From contig NZ_QTSU01000001.1 in NCBI RefSeq assembly GCF_003382365.1, positions 1,984,001 to 2,048,000 of the forward strand: a DNA stretch of 64,000 bases. Reading direction: 5' to 3'. The DNA is from Lysobacter silvisoli (GTDB taxonomy: Bacteria; Pseudomonadota; Gammaproteobacteria; Xanthomonadales; Xanthomonadaceae). This document shows positions 18,801 through 26,534 of this stretch, piece by piece. Under the pieces are notes generated by a model. That model was not told the origin of the DNA. It did no database searches and saw only the letters and a list, made by a program, of their open reading frames with translations. Within the stretch, counting starts at the first letter, position 1; each line of letters begins with the position of its first letter. A program made the translations under genes and the position numbers.

Positions 18801-20286
18801 CTTCGCCACGCACGCCCTCGGGCAGACCGGCGAACCAGCGCCGGTAGTCGTCGCCGGACAGCGTGGTCACCTGCTGGGCCATGGCCGCGAGTTCGCCGCC
18901 GTCCTCGGGCGTGTTCACGCCTTCGCGCATCATCCGGTCCAGCAGCAGCGCGGGCGTGGCCGGCAGATCGTCCACGCGGTACCCCTGCGCGCGCATCGCG
19001 CTGAGGATGCCGTGCAGCGAAGCCGGCACGTCCAGGTTGTCGGCGCCGATGTTCTGCCGCCCGGGCGGATGGTTGTAGTAGATCACCGCCACCTTGCGCT
19101 GCGCCGGCGCTTTCTCGCGCAGGCGGCGCCAGCGCTGCGCGCGTTCGACCAGGGACTGCATCTCCTGGGTCAGCGGTTGCGGGCGTTGCAGGCGCACGCC
19201 GGTCAGCGCATCGATGCTGGCGGGCCCGGCGGCGGCCAGCACCAGCGGTTGGCTGGCGCCCTGCAGCTCGGACATGGCCACGCGGTACTGCACGCTGGAC
19301 GCGGGCAGGCCGTCGCCGGACAAACGCCATTGCGCTTCGGTGCGGTCGAGCACGCGGATGGCCTTGAACACCGGCACGTCCAGCTCGGCGATCGCGGTGC
19401 TGGCGGCGTCGCGGCCCTCGGCGGCGCCGACCACGAAGTCCTGCAGCACCACCACCGCGGCCAGCGGGCGCGCGCCCGCGAGCGCACGCAGGTCCTGCAC
19501 CGCGCGCAGCGAGGCTTCGCCCCAGCGCGCGTAAACGCCCAGGCAGTCCAAGCCCGCACGCTCGGCTTGCGCACACAGCGCATCGCCGGTGGCGACGTCG
19601 GCATTGTTGAGATCGAGCACCGCGAGCAAGGGGCGTTCGTCCGGCGCAACCGCCGTCACGCTACGGCCGCGTTGGCGCAGCACCCGGTCGGGTTGCGGTT
19701 CCGGTGCCGGCACCGCACCGCCCTCCAGCAGGAAGCGCAGCGCGCGTTGCAGGTTGCGGCCGCCGCCTTCGCGCCACAGCGCGCGCACCTCCAGCCATTC
19801 GCGCGCGAAAGGATCGGCCTGTGCACGCGCGAGCAGCGCCGGCAGCGGCGTTTCCTGCGTCAGCTGGGTCAGCTCGGTGGCGTTGAACGCGCCCAGGCCG
19901 CGGCGGTCGCGGTAGCTGGCCAGGGCCAGGCCGGCTTCGCCATGGAAGGCGTACAGGCGCTTGGGCCCCTGCCCGCGCCGGTGCAGGGCGGTGGCGGCTT
20001 CGCGCAGGCGCACGCCTTGCTCGCCGAACAGCGCGACCGCGATCACCGCGTCGCTGCCGGCGACCAGCTCGCGCAACTGTGCGCGGTCCAGTTCCTGCAG
20101 TTGCTGCGGCGTGCGCAGGATTATGCGGTCGCCCGGCCGCGCGGCCAGCACTTCGCGCGCGGCCTCGGCGGTTTCCGGCGCGGCGCGCTCGGACACCACG
20201 CCCAGCAGCGTGGCCGCCTGCGCGTGCATCGAAGCGCAGCAGAGCAGCGCCGCCGCCCACAGCGCCCGCCAATTCCTGCGCGCCAT
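15868..20286 (-). CDS. cobN: CobN/BchH-like chelatase large subunit, exported and membrane-anchored
   Basis: About 1472 residues, larger than standard CobN (near 1250-1280). ATG at 20286 gives a signal peptide, MARRNWRALWAAALLCCASMHAQA, so the body should be periplasmic. CobN/BchH landmarks are YYNHPPGRQNIGADNLDVPASL, HVGRHSTYEFLPGKAVGLASDDYSRL and GLLDNNDAFDYFGGLSLAVETL. The C-terminus has an Ala/Pro-rich linker and one helix, LPAAALALLALILLGFGLRR, then a basic tail. Classical CobN is cytosolic and inserts cobalt with the ATPases CobS and CobT; neither is nearby. Here the partners are an ExbB-like channel and DUF2149. A cobalamin riboswitch precedes the gene. The reaction is uncertain: metal insertion, removal or corrinoid uptake are all possible. 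Confidence 0.9.
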   Translation of the reverse strand: MARRNWRALWAAALLCCASMHAQAATLLGVVSERAAPETAEAAREVLAARPGDRIILRTPQQLQELDRAQLRELVAGSDAVIAVALFGEQGVRLREAATALHRRGQGPKRLYAFHGEAGLALASYRDRRGLGAFNATELTQLTQETPLPALLARAQADPFAREWLEVRALWREGGGRNLQRALRFLLEGGAVPAPEPQPDRVLRQRGRSVTAVAPDERPLLAVLDLNNADVATGDALCAQAERAGLDCLGVYARWGEASLRAVQDLRALAGARPLAAVVVLQDFVVGAAEGRDAASTAIAELDVPVFKAIRVLDRTEAQWRLSGDGLPASSVQYRVAMSELQGASQPLVLAAAGPASIDALTGVRLQRPQPLTQEMQSLVERAQRWRRLREKAPAQRKVAVIYYNHPPGRQNIGADNLDVPASLHGILSAMRAQGYRVDDLPATPALLLDRMMREGVNTPEDGGELAAMAQQVTTLSGDDYRRWFAGLPEGVRGEVSDGPLARLRAQVALARQAQELELGERRVRDAERELLHLLEGVDHRARDAALAQFRQLIDAHLRCLRGQDAAADAACAEAGRVQASLQALQVPGLRGWGPAPGKVMVHDGAVVIPGLRLGNVFIGPQPPRGWEVDEELLHANTQILPPHQYLAYYHWLRDVFGADVIVHVGRHSTYEFLPGKAVGLASDDYSRLIAGDVPGVYPYIVDGVGEGTQAKRRGLAVIVDHLTPPLAATPLYDRLLRLRQLVESFESSSSEPLRAQAASEMREQVEALQLRAELEASMADVLQVRGIGFEQADDDLLAHEIGHYLTKLQEKFMPHGLHVFGQAWDDTQLRTMLESMRELGEADALRAKLQASPPAEMAALLHGLEGGYVLPGKGNDPLRAPEALPTGRNFHGLDGDVLPTPLAQRLGAQQAERVLASGAARSGSEGVVLWASDAVRDEGVMVGFALALMGVQPRWNARGIVQGLELRPMPPGQPRRDVLVTTSGLFRDLYPNLVLLLDRGGRLALASSAHSLRAQRPDLAAALDAALAPLGEQFEQGKEAIADNGVARQWLQRVDALRAQGLADEAAGREAAWRVYGDAPGAYGAGVNRLTERSGAWRERAQIGRAYLNRMGHAYGLDAEGTPAHQAFATGLRGVERSYHGRASHLYGLLDNNDAFDYFGGLSLAVETLTGRVPQAQVLYNVDAERADVEPLQAALLREFRGRYLNPAWIRPLMRHDYAGARTISQEFLENLWGWEVTRPDLIRGWAWDEVQRVYLDDRHGLGVNEFLSKGHSQHAKAHMLALMLVAAHKGYWSTSDANVAKLGGELAELVARNGLPGSGHAAPDHPMWAWLQPRLAPAARARLQEVLARARGERGAVSTYALGAPQRAREALAQAPPQAESARSTPSAPAAAARAASAQPSTPPAAPATPPERASELLRLAPQALIRRHPLPAAALALLALILLGFGLRRGLAAPTARRRPSPASADSQS

Positions 20287-20454
20287 ACGCGCGCCACTTG
20301 CCTTCACCGCACACCGCATCGACGACCTCGCCCCCGCACGCCCTGTGCGGACCGGATGGAAGGGGCGGACGTAGCGAAGGCAAAACCGCACGGAGCCGGC
20401 GCCGGACGGGCGCGAGCGCGCGCGACGTCGCCCTCCGCAACGTCCACCGCGTAC

Positions 20455-20660
20455 GCATCGGCCGGTCTCCGGGCTTGCGAGTGCCGGGGAATCCCGGCGG
20501 CATCGGCGCCTTCCCGGAACCATGGTTCCAGTGGCGGTGTGCCGATGCTTTGCTCGCTCACCGTTGCAGGGGCAGCGCCGGACTGATTCGCCTGGTCGAG
20601 GCGAACGCACCGGCTTCCCGTTCAACCGCGACCGCCGGAACGGCGGGCGCGGCACCAGAT
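20455..20660 (-). promoter_or_regulatory. cobalamin (adenosylcobalamin-type) riboswitch upstream of cobN
   Basis: Read on the minus strand, conserved blocks appear in the right order: AACGGGAAGCCGGTG near 20625-20607, the B12-box core CTGCCCCTGCAACGGTGAG at 20575-20557, a CCACTGG element near 20530, GGGAAGG near 20515, and the closing AAGCCCGGAGACCGGCC to about 20460. It lies 170 bases before the cobN start, so vitamin B12 should shut off the whole cobN-exbB-DUF2149 operon. The exact ends and the expression platform were not folded. Confidence 0.92.
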
Positions 20661-20728
20661 GCAAAGCGCGCGCAATCTAGCACAGGCGCGCGCGCGGCGT
20701 CCGCGCGGGCGGTCGCGCCAGGGCGCGG

Positions 20729-21229
20729 TCAGTCGTTGTCGCGCACGTAGCGCTCGACCGTGGCTTCGATGCCCTTGCTCAGTTCCATCACCTTCAATGC
20801 GTACTCGGCCAGGCGCTTGTCGTCCTCGCTGACCGGGGTCCACGGCGGCACCGGCGTGGGCTTGCCCTCGGCCTGGTCCATGGCCACGAACACGATCACG
20901 CAATGGGTGCACAGGCGCTCTTCCGGCTCGCGGTCGTCCAGACCCGGATCGCGCGCCTTCACGTCCACCGCGAAGTGCATGCTGGTGGTGCCGGTGTGGA
21001 TCAGCTTGGTGTGCACGGTGACCAGGTCGCTGATCCGGATCGGGGCGACGAAGCGGATGCCGCCCACCGCCACGGTCACGCTGTACTTGCCGCTCCAGCC
21101 GACCGCGGCGGCGTAGCCGGCCTGGTCGATCCACTTCATCACCATGCCGCCGTGGACCTTGCCGCCGTAGTTCACGTCGGTGGGCTGAGCGAGGAAACGC
21201 AGGTTGAGTTCGCGCTGCTGGCCTTTCAT
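20729..21229 (-). CDS. acyl-CoA thioesterase, hotdog fold (YciA-like)
   Basis: A 166-residue cytosolic thioesterase that hydrolyses acyl-CoA. The hotdog signature runs PTDVNYGGKVHGGMVMKWIDQAGYAAAVGWSG (catalytic Asp/Asn region), then GGIRFVAPIRISDLVTVHTKLIHTGTTSMHF. ATG at 21229 overlaps the upstream reductase stop (ATGA) and has AAGGGAG eight bases ahead; a longer start seven codons upstream is less likely. It is coupled to the FMN reductase gene. The physiological substrate is unknown. Confidence 0.9.
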   Translation of the reverse strand: MKGQQRELNLRFLAQPTDVNYGGKVHGGMVMKWIDQAGYAAAVGWSGKYSVTVAVGGIRFVAPIRISDLVTVHTKLIHTGTTSMHFAVDVKARDPGLDDREPEERLCTHCVIVFVAMDQAEGKPTPVPPWTPVSEDDKRLAEYALKVMELSKGIEATVERYVRDND

Positions 21230-21867
21230 GCCTTCGCTCCCTTGCACAGATGGCGGACCACGGCCGCGCCCACGTTGAGCACGGCGCTGCGCAGGCGTTC
21301 GTCGGCGAGCACGCCGGTGTCGGGCAGGCGCTCGGCGGCGTTGCCCACCGCGACCTGCTGCGGCACCACCAGCAGGCCGAGCTTGGACAGCGCGTCGCGC
21401 AGCACGATCAGCGAGCGGATGCCGCCCAGCGGACCCGGCGAGGCCGAGACGATGCCGGCCATCTTGTCCTGGAACAGCAGGGTGCCGGACTTGCCCTCGA
21501 CGGTGGCGCGCGACATCCAGTCCAGGGTGTTCTTGACCAGGGCCGGCATCGAGCCGTTGTACTCGGGCGTGCTGATCAGCAGGCCGTCGCTGGCGGCCAT
21601 CAGCGCCTGCAGGCGGTACACGTTGTCGGGCATGCCGGCGGCCTCGATGTCGCCGTCGTACACCGGCAGCGGATAGTCGCGCAGCTCGATCAGGTCGACA
21701 TCGGCGCCGGCCTCGCGCGCGCCCTGCGCCAGCAGCGGCACCAGGCGGCGGTTGTAGGACGCCGCGCGCAGGCTGCCGGCGAAGGCCAGCAGGCGCGGGC
21801 GCGGCGGCGGGGTGGCGATGGTGCGGTCGGCCTCGGGCGAGCGCGGATCGGACGGGCTGGCGGACAT
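21226..21867 (-). CDS. NAD(P)H-dependent FMN reductase (flavodoxin-like fold)
   Basis: A 213-residue oxidoreductase of the FMN_red family. AFAGSLRAASYNRRLVPLL binds the FMN phosphate, STPEYNGSMPALVKNTLDWMSR is the family signature, and SASPGPLGGIRSL contacts the isoalloxazine ring. The ATG has AGGAG a few bases ahead. Members reduce FMN, quinones, azo dyes or chromate using NAD(P)H. It is the first gene of a two-gene unit with the thioesterase and divergent from the membrane pair at 21974. Confidence 0.9.
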   Translation of the reverse strand: MSASPSDPRSPEADRTIATPPPRPRLLAFAGSLRAASYNRRLVPLLAQGAREAGADVDLIELRDYPLPVYDGDIEAAGMPDNVYRLQALMAASDGLLISTPEYNGSMPALVKNTLDWMSRATVEGKSGTLLFQDKMAGIVSASPGPLGGIRSLIVLRDALSKLGLLVVPQQVAVGNAAERLPDTGVLADERLRSAVLNVGAAVVRHLCKGAKA

Positions 21868-21973
21868 GCGCTGGCTCCTGGGGGACGGCCGACGATTATG
21901 CGCACAGGCGCCGCGCTTGCGGCAGCCGCCGCGACCGGCGATGCTCGCCGCCGACGCAACGGGGAGACCGGCC

Positions 21974-22381
21974 ATGGGACGCACGATCGTCGCGGTACTG
22001 GTGGGGCTGATAGCGGCCTGGATCACCATCATGCTGTGCGAGTTCGGCAGCGCGGCGCTGTCGCCGCCGCCGACCGGCATCGACCTGAGCGATCCGACCG
22101 CGCTGGCCGCCCACATCGCCGCCGCGCCGCCGGCGGCCATGGCCCTGGTGCTGGCCGGCTGGACCCTGGGCGCCTTCGACGGCGGCCTGATCGCCGCGTT
22201 GATTTCGCGCCGCCACAAGACCGGCGCCGCTTTGACCATCGGCGTGCTGGTGGTGCTGGGCGTGATCGCCAACAGCCTGCTGATCCCGCACCCGCTGTGG
22301 ATGACCGTCGCTGGCCTGGCGCTGCCGATCCCGGCGGCGTGGCTGGCTTCGCGCGTGGTCTCGCGCAAGGCCGCCGCATGA
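21974..22381 (+). CDS. small membrane protein, function unknown
   Basis: A 135-residue protein with four likely helices: IVAVLVGLIAAWITIMLCEFGSAAL at the N-terminus, AAMALVLAGWTLGAFDGGLIAALI, TIGVLVVLGVIANSLLI and WMTVAGLALPIPAAWLASRVV. The GWTLGAFDGG motif between helices resembles small uncharacterised integral membrane proteins of proteobacteria. ATG at 21974 follows GGGGAG at 21961-21966. Its TGA overlaps the next ATG at 22378, so the two products are made together. Confidence 0.75.
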   Translation: MGRTIVAVLVGLIAAWITIMLCEFGSAALSPPPTGIDLSDPTALAAHIAAAPPAAMALVLAGWTLGAFDGGLIAALISRRHKTGAALTIGVLVVLGVIANSLLIPHPLWMTVAGLALPIPAAWLASRVVSRKAAA

Positions 22382-22845
22382 GTCGCAGCCCCTCGCACGG
22401 CAAGGCCCTGCTGTACACCGTGGGCCTGTTCGCCGGCGCCTTCGCCATCGGTGCCTGGCTGGCCGGCTTCGCCGCGCCCGCACACGAGGCGGCGTGGTGG
22501 ATCAGCGGCGCGCTACTCGCGGTGGGCCTGGTCGTGGGGCTGAAGGTCCTGGAGGCTGCTGCGCTGCTGGTCGCACCGCTGGTGCTGGCCCGGATGGCCG
22601 CGCGCTGGGCCGTGACCGGCAAGCCGCTGGATACGCGCAAGGACGGCGACCGGCACGATTGGATCGCCTATCTGTTGTTCATTCCATCGTATGCGGTGTT
22701 TGCGCTGTTGACGGGTGCCGGTGTCGGCTTCGTCGATGGCGGCTTGGGGTTCTTTTTAAGCGCGCTGCTGTATGGCGCGATCGGCTTGGTGCTTGGGGCG
22801 GTCGGTGCGCGGGTCATCGTCAAGTACGCGATGGAGGCGGGTTGA
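22378..22845 (+). CDS. small membrane protein, function unknown, coupled to the previous gene
   Basis: A 155-residue protein with about four helices: LLYTVGLFAGAFAIGAWLAGF, AAWWISGALLAVGLVVGLKVLEAAALLVAPLVLA, and two C-terminal helices in IAYLLFIPSYAVFALLTGAG and FFLSALLYGAIGLVLGAVGARVIV. Start and stop codons overlap with the upstream gene (ATGA at 22378-22381). I do not recognise the family. The last quarter of the gene is visibly less GC-rich at third positions than its neighbours. Confidence 0.75.
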   Translation: MSRSPSHGKALLYTVGLFAGAFAIGAWLAGFAAPAHEAAWWISGALLAVGLVVGLKVLEAAALLVAPLVLARMAARWAVTGKPLDTRKDGDRHDWIAYLLFIPSYAVFALLTGAGVGFVDGGLGFFLSALLYGAIGLVLGAVGARVIVKYAMEAG

Positions 22846-23464
22846 GCGGTCGCCCGGCACGGCTCGCGTGAACTTGCGCGGGAGTTGGTTGCTTCGCGCG
22901 CCCTCACCCCAACCCCTCTCCCGCAAGCGAGAGAGGGGCTAAAACAGCAAGCGGCGTCGAATGCATCCCCTCTCCCGCTTGCGGGAGAGGGCTAGGGTGA
23001 GGGGATGAGCGCAAAGCGCGAATGCTCTTGATCGGGCATTGAACTCGCCGCGCAAACAGAAGACCCAAAGGGCGGCGCACAGGACGTGCGCCGTTTTCCG
23101 CTCGGGCAGGAGGCCCGATCGGAAAATCCCGGCGCCCGCTTCGATCTCGCAAGGGAGCTCTGGGGCAGCGTTTTTCTTTGGTTACTTTCTTTTGACGCTT
23201 ATCAAAAGAAAGTGACCCGGCCGCTTGCGGACGGAAGCTGTTGCTGTTGCTTAGGAGCTAAGAGCAAATCCCCCTCAATCCCCCTCAACAAAGGGGGAAG
23301 ACAAGCAGGGCGGAAGCAGGGGCGAAGGTTGCGACGTAGGTGAGGATTCGCGGTCGCAGCTTGCGCAGCTCCTACAGGGGGCTCGAGAGGTTTGTCGCAG
23401 ATGTGGATTCGCGGTCGCGGCTTATGCCGCTCCTACCCCAAGGCTTAGGCCGGCGGCGCGGACG
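22846..23464. repeat. non-coding interval made of four kinds of short repeats
   Basis: No gene is supported here. 22901-23004 is an inverted pair built from CCCTCACCCCAACCCCTCTC and its complement. 23168-23218 carries TTTCTTTGGTTACTTTCTTTTG facing CAAAAGAAAGTGACCC, a hairpin-forming motif that I recall as common between genes in this family. 23238-23299 is a partial family A element. 23341-23376 and 23402-23437 are two direct copies of a GATTCGCGGTCGCRGCTT...GCTCCTAC element of the REP type known from pseudomonads and xanthomonads. Confidence 0.75.
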
Positions 23465-23496
23465 AAAAACCCCGCTTCTTTCGAAGCGGGGTTTTT
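23465..23496 (-). terminator. strong terminator after the M16 pair
   Basis: Stem AAAAACCCCGCTTC / GAAGCGGGGTTTTT with loop TTTC, 23 bases beyond the M16 stop. The A/T flanks are symmetric, so it can work in both directions. Confidence 0.9.
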
Positions 23497-23518
23497 CGGG
23501 ATTACGGCGTTAACTGGC

Positions 23519-24937
23519 TTACTTCGCGGGCGCGGAGAACTCGCCGTAGGTCTTGAGCTGCTCGGCCACCGCCTTACCGTCGCCGACCACGATGATCGAC
23601 TGGTCGCCCGGCGCGTAGTACTTCTTCGCCATCGCCTGCACCTGGGCCGCATCCACCGCGCGGATCTTGGGCACGTACTCGCCCAGGAACTCCGGCGGCA
23701 GGCCCACCAGCCAGTTGTTGGCCAGCTGGCTGGCCACCGAGTACTGCAACTGGTTGCTGATCAGATAGCCGCCGGCCACATAACGTTTGGTGTCTTCCAG
23801 CTCCTGCGCCGGCACCGGCTCGCTGCCCAGGCGCTCGAACTCGTGGAAGAACTCCTTGATCGCCGCGCCGGTGACCTCGTTGCGCACGTCCGCGCCCGCC
23901 TGCACCCGCCCGCCCGCACGCGCGGCCGAGAGGCCGGCGCTGGCGCCGTAGGTGTAGCCCTTGGCCTCGCGCAGGTTCTGGTTGACGCGGCTGCTGAAGC
24001 CGCCGCCGAGCACGGTGCCGGCCAGCTGCATCGGCACGTAGTCGGCATCGGTGGCCGGAATCGCCGGGCGGCCCAGGCGCACGGTGGACTGCACGCTGCC
24101 GTCGCGCTGGATCAGCACGTGCGCCGGCGAGGCGCTGCGGCGCGCGGCCGGGGTGTCGGCGCTGGCCGTGCCGCTGTTCTTCCAATCGCCGAACGCGCGC
24201 TCGGCAAGCTTGAAGCCCTCATCGGCGCCGATCCGGCCGGTCACGATCAACAGCGCATGGTCGGGACGGAAACGGCGCGCGTGCTCGGCGCGCAGGCGCT
24301 CGGGCGTGACCGCGGCGATCGAGGCCTCGGTCTGCTGCACGCGCGCGTAAGGATGGTCGCCGTAGGTGGCGGCCAGCAGCGCGCGCGTGGCCTTGAAGCC
24401 GGGCTGCGCCTCGGCGGCCTTGAGCCCCTGCAGCGCGTTGGCCTGGGCCAGCTTCACCTCCTTCTCGGGGAAGGCCGGCGTGCGCACCACTTCGGCCAGC
24501 AGCTCCAGCATCGGCGCGGCCATCGACGGCAACGCGTTGGCGCCCACGGTGATGCCGTCGTTGTTGGCGTTGCTGCCGATGCTGCCGCCATAGCCCTGCG
24601 CGGCCTCGGCGATGGCCTTGGAGTCGCGCTTGGCGGTGCCTTCGCTGAGCAGGCCCGCGTACAGACTGGCGAAGCCCGGCGCATCGGCGGCGTCGGCGGC
24701 GAAGCCGGCGTTGCGCACGGCCAGGGTGTAGTCCACGCGCGGCAGGCCCTGGCGCGGGATCACCCACACCTGCAAGCCGTTGGCCAGGCGCTTTTGCGCG
24801 ATCTGCGGCACCGGCAGCGGCCGGTCGGGCGCATAGGCGGGCAGTTCCTTGGGCAGCTCGGCCTTGGGGCCGGCCACGGCGGCGCCGCACAGCACCAGCG
24901 AGACGGAGAGCGCGAGCGTAGCGATTCGGATAGCCAT
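23519..24937 (-). CDS. M16 family peptidase-like protein without the zinc site (partner subunit)
   Basis: A 472-residue exported protein (signal MAIRIATLALSVSLVLCGAAVAG). It has the two M16 domains: RLANGLQVWVIPRQGLPRVDYTLAVRNAG at the N-terminus and HARRFRPDHALLIVTG between the halves. Where active M16 enzymes carry HxxEH, this protein reads GFASLYAGLLSEGT, so the catalytic histidines and glutamate are missing. Inactive M16 subunits normally pair with an active one; the active paralogue lies 10 bases upstream. The GGGFSSRVNQNLREAKGYTYG segment is the conserved R/Y motif supplied by the second domain in such pairs. Confidence 0.9.
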   Translation of the reverse strand: MAIRIATLALSVSLVLCGAAVAGPKAELPKELPAYAPDRPLPVPQIAQKRLANGLQVWVIPRQGLPRVDYTLAVRNAGFAADAADAPGFASLYAGLLSEGTAKRDSKAIAEAAQGYGGSIGSNANNDGITVGANALPSMAAPMLELLAEVVRTPAFPEKEVKLAQANALQGLKAAEAQPGFKATRALLAATYGDHPYARVQQTEASIAAVTPERLRAEHARRFRPDHALLIVTGRIGADEGFKLAERAFGDWKNSGTASADTPAARRSASPAHVLIQRDGSVQSTVRLGRPAIPATDADYVPMQLAGTVLGGGFSSRVNQNLREAKGYTYGASAGLSAARAGGRVQAGADVRNEVTGAAIKEFFHEFERLGSEPVPAQELEDTKRYVAGGYLISNQLQYSVASQLANNWLVGLPPEFLGEYVPKIRAVDAAQVQAMAKKYYAPGDQSIIVVGDGKAVAEQLKTYGEFSAPAK

Positions 24938-24947
24938 GGTCGTCTCC

Positions 24948-26324
24948 TTACTCCGGCTTCTTGGCGGCCGGGGCCAGCATGGCTGCCGGCTTGCGGTCGA
25001 TGACGGTGCGGTTGGGCACGGTCAGGTAGGTGCGCGCGACGCGCTGCAGATCGGCCGAGCTCACGCCTTCGATCCAGCCGGGAATCTTGTTCACGGTGGC
25101 GGCATCGCCCCACAGCGTCTGCAGCTTGGCCAGGGTGTCGGCGCGGTTGATGAAGCTTTCGATGCCGTTGTACCAATCGGCCAGCATGCGGGTCTTGACC
25201 CGCTTCAGCGTGGCCTCGTCCACGCCCTGCTCGGCGACCTTGGCGATCTCCTCGTCCATGGCCTTGAGCACGGCATCGGCGTTGGTGTCGGGCTTGTACA
25301 GCGCGAACACGGTGAACAGCGTGGGACCGTCGTAGGTCCAGGGGTCGGTCAGGCCGTACAGCGCTTCGACGTTGAGCGCGAGCTCGCGGCCCTTGACGAT
25401 GCCCTGGTAGAAGCGCGAGGCGTCGCCTTCGGCCAGCAGCGCGCCCAGCACCGCCATCGGCGCCTGGTCGGCGCTGCCGCGATCGGGCATCTTCCAGGCC
25501 GCGGCGATCGCCGGCACCTGCGCCAGCGCGTCGCTCTGGGTGACGCGCTTTTCCTTGGTGTTCAGGCCTTCGCGGTAGTCCGGCGCTGGCGGCGCGGGGC
25601 GCGAGGGGATGCCGCCGAAGTACTTCTCGGCCAGGGCGAAGGCCTCGGCCGGCGCGATGTCGCCGGCAATGCCCAGCACCGCATTGTTGGGGCCGTAGTA
25701 GTCGCGGTGGAACGCGGCCACGTCCTTCAGGTTGGCGTTCTCCAGGTCCTGGAAGCTGCCGTAACCGTCGTGGTTGTTCTCCCACTTCTCGAACGCGTGC
25801 TGGCCGATGTCGATCCACATGAAGCCGCCGTAGGGCTGATTCTTCACGTTAACCCGGATCTCCTCCTTGACCACGTCCTGCTGGTTCTTCAGCGTGACCG
25901 GATTGAAGTCCAGGGTCTTCATGCGATCGGCTTCGAGCCACAGGATCGGCTCCAGCGCGGACACCGGCGCGACCTCGATGTAGTTGGTGAAATCGGCGCG
26001 GGTGGACCCGTTGTTGCGGCCGCCGCCGCCGGTGATCACGCGGTCGAAGACGCCTTCCTTCGCGTTGGGCGTGCCCTCGAACATCAGGTGCTCGAACAGG
26101 TGGGCGAAGCCGGTGCGGTTCTTCGGTTCCAGGCGCATGCCCACGTGATAGACCACGCTGATGCCCACGGTGGGCGAGCTGTGGTCTTCGGACACGACCA
26201 CGGTCAGGCCGTTGTCGAGTTTCTTGACCGCCACCGGCAAGGTCCAGCGATCGCCGTCCGCCGCCAGGGCGGTGGAGGCGAGCGTGAGTCCGGCCAGCAG
26301 CAGCGCGAGGCGACGCTTGCGCAT
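24948..26324 (-). CDS. M16 family zinc metallopeptidase, catalytic subunit
   Basis: A 458-residue periplasmic peptidase (signal MRKRRLALLLAGLTLASTALA). The zinc motif is intact, HLFEH within GFAHLFEHLMFEGTPN, with the downstream glutamate expected in the NLKDVAAFHRDYYGPNNAVLGIAGD region's preceding helix (VKEEIRVN). ATG at 26324 has AGGGAG seven bases ahead and gives the signal peptide; the longer frame to 26495 is rejected. It is the first gene of a two-gene operon with the zinc-less paralogue, an arrangement like the active/inactive heterodimers of the PqqL/processing-peptidase family. Confidence 0.92.
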   Translation of the reverse strand: MRKRRLALLLAGLTLASTALAADGDRWTLPVAVKKLDNGLTVVVSEDHSSPTVGISVVYHVGMRLEPKNRTGFAHLFEHLMFEGTPNAKEGVFDRVITGGGGRNNGSTRADFTNYIEVAPVSALEPILWLEADRMKTLDFNPVTLKNQQDVVKEEIRVNVKNQPYGGFMWIDIGQHAFEKWENNHDGYGSFQDLENANLKDVAAFHRDYYGPNNAVLGIAGDIAPAEAFALAEKYFGGIPSRPAPPAPDYREGLNTKEKRVTQSDALAQVPAIAAAWKMPDRGSADQAPMAVLGALLAEGDASRFYQGIVKGRELALNVEALYGLTDPWTYDGPTLFTVFALYKPDTNADAVLKAMDEEIAKVAEQGVDEATLKRVKTRMLADWYNGIESFINRADTLAKLQTLWGDAATVNKIPGWIEGVSSADLQRVARTYLTVPNRTVIDRKPAAMLAPAAKKPE

Positions 26325-26534
26325 GGAAGTCTCCCTACTTGTATGAAGTTCCGTGATGAAGACCGCCACCCTAACGCCGCCCGCGCGGGCGCCATACCGG
26401 CCAGAAGTCATGTCGGGCGGAGGCACCGTGCCTGCGTTGGCGAGTCGCCGAAACGGGCGCGCGATGCTGGCTGCGCCGGCGCGGATCGCCGACACTTAAG
26501 CTTCTCCCCCGCCGCCCCCAGCCACCGCCCGCCC

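Noticed and set aside
16147-20586. A 1479-codon open frame on the plus strand opposite cobN
   Set aside because: It is a mirror of GC-rich codon use. The product is His/Gln/Arg-rich without domains, and the minus strand encodes a full CobN-like protein.
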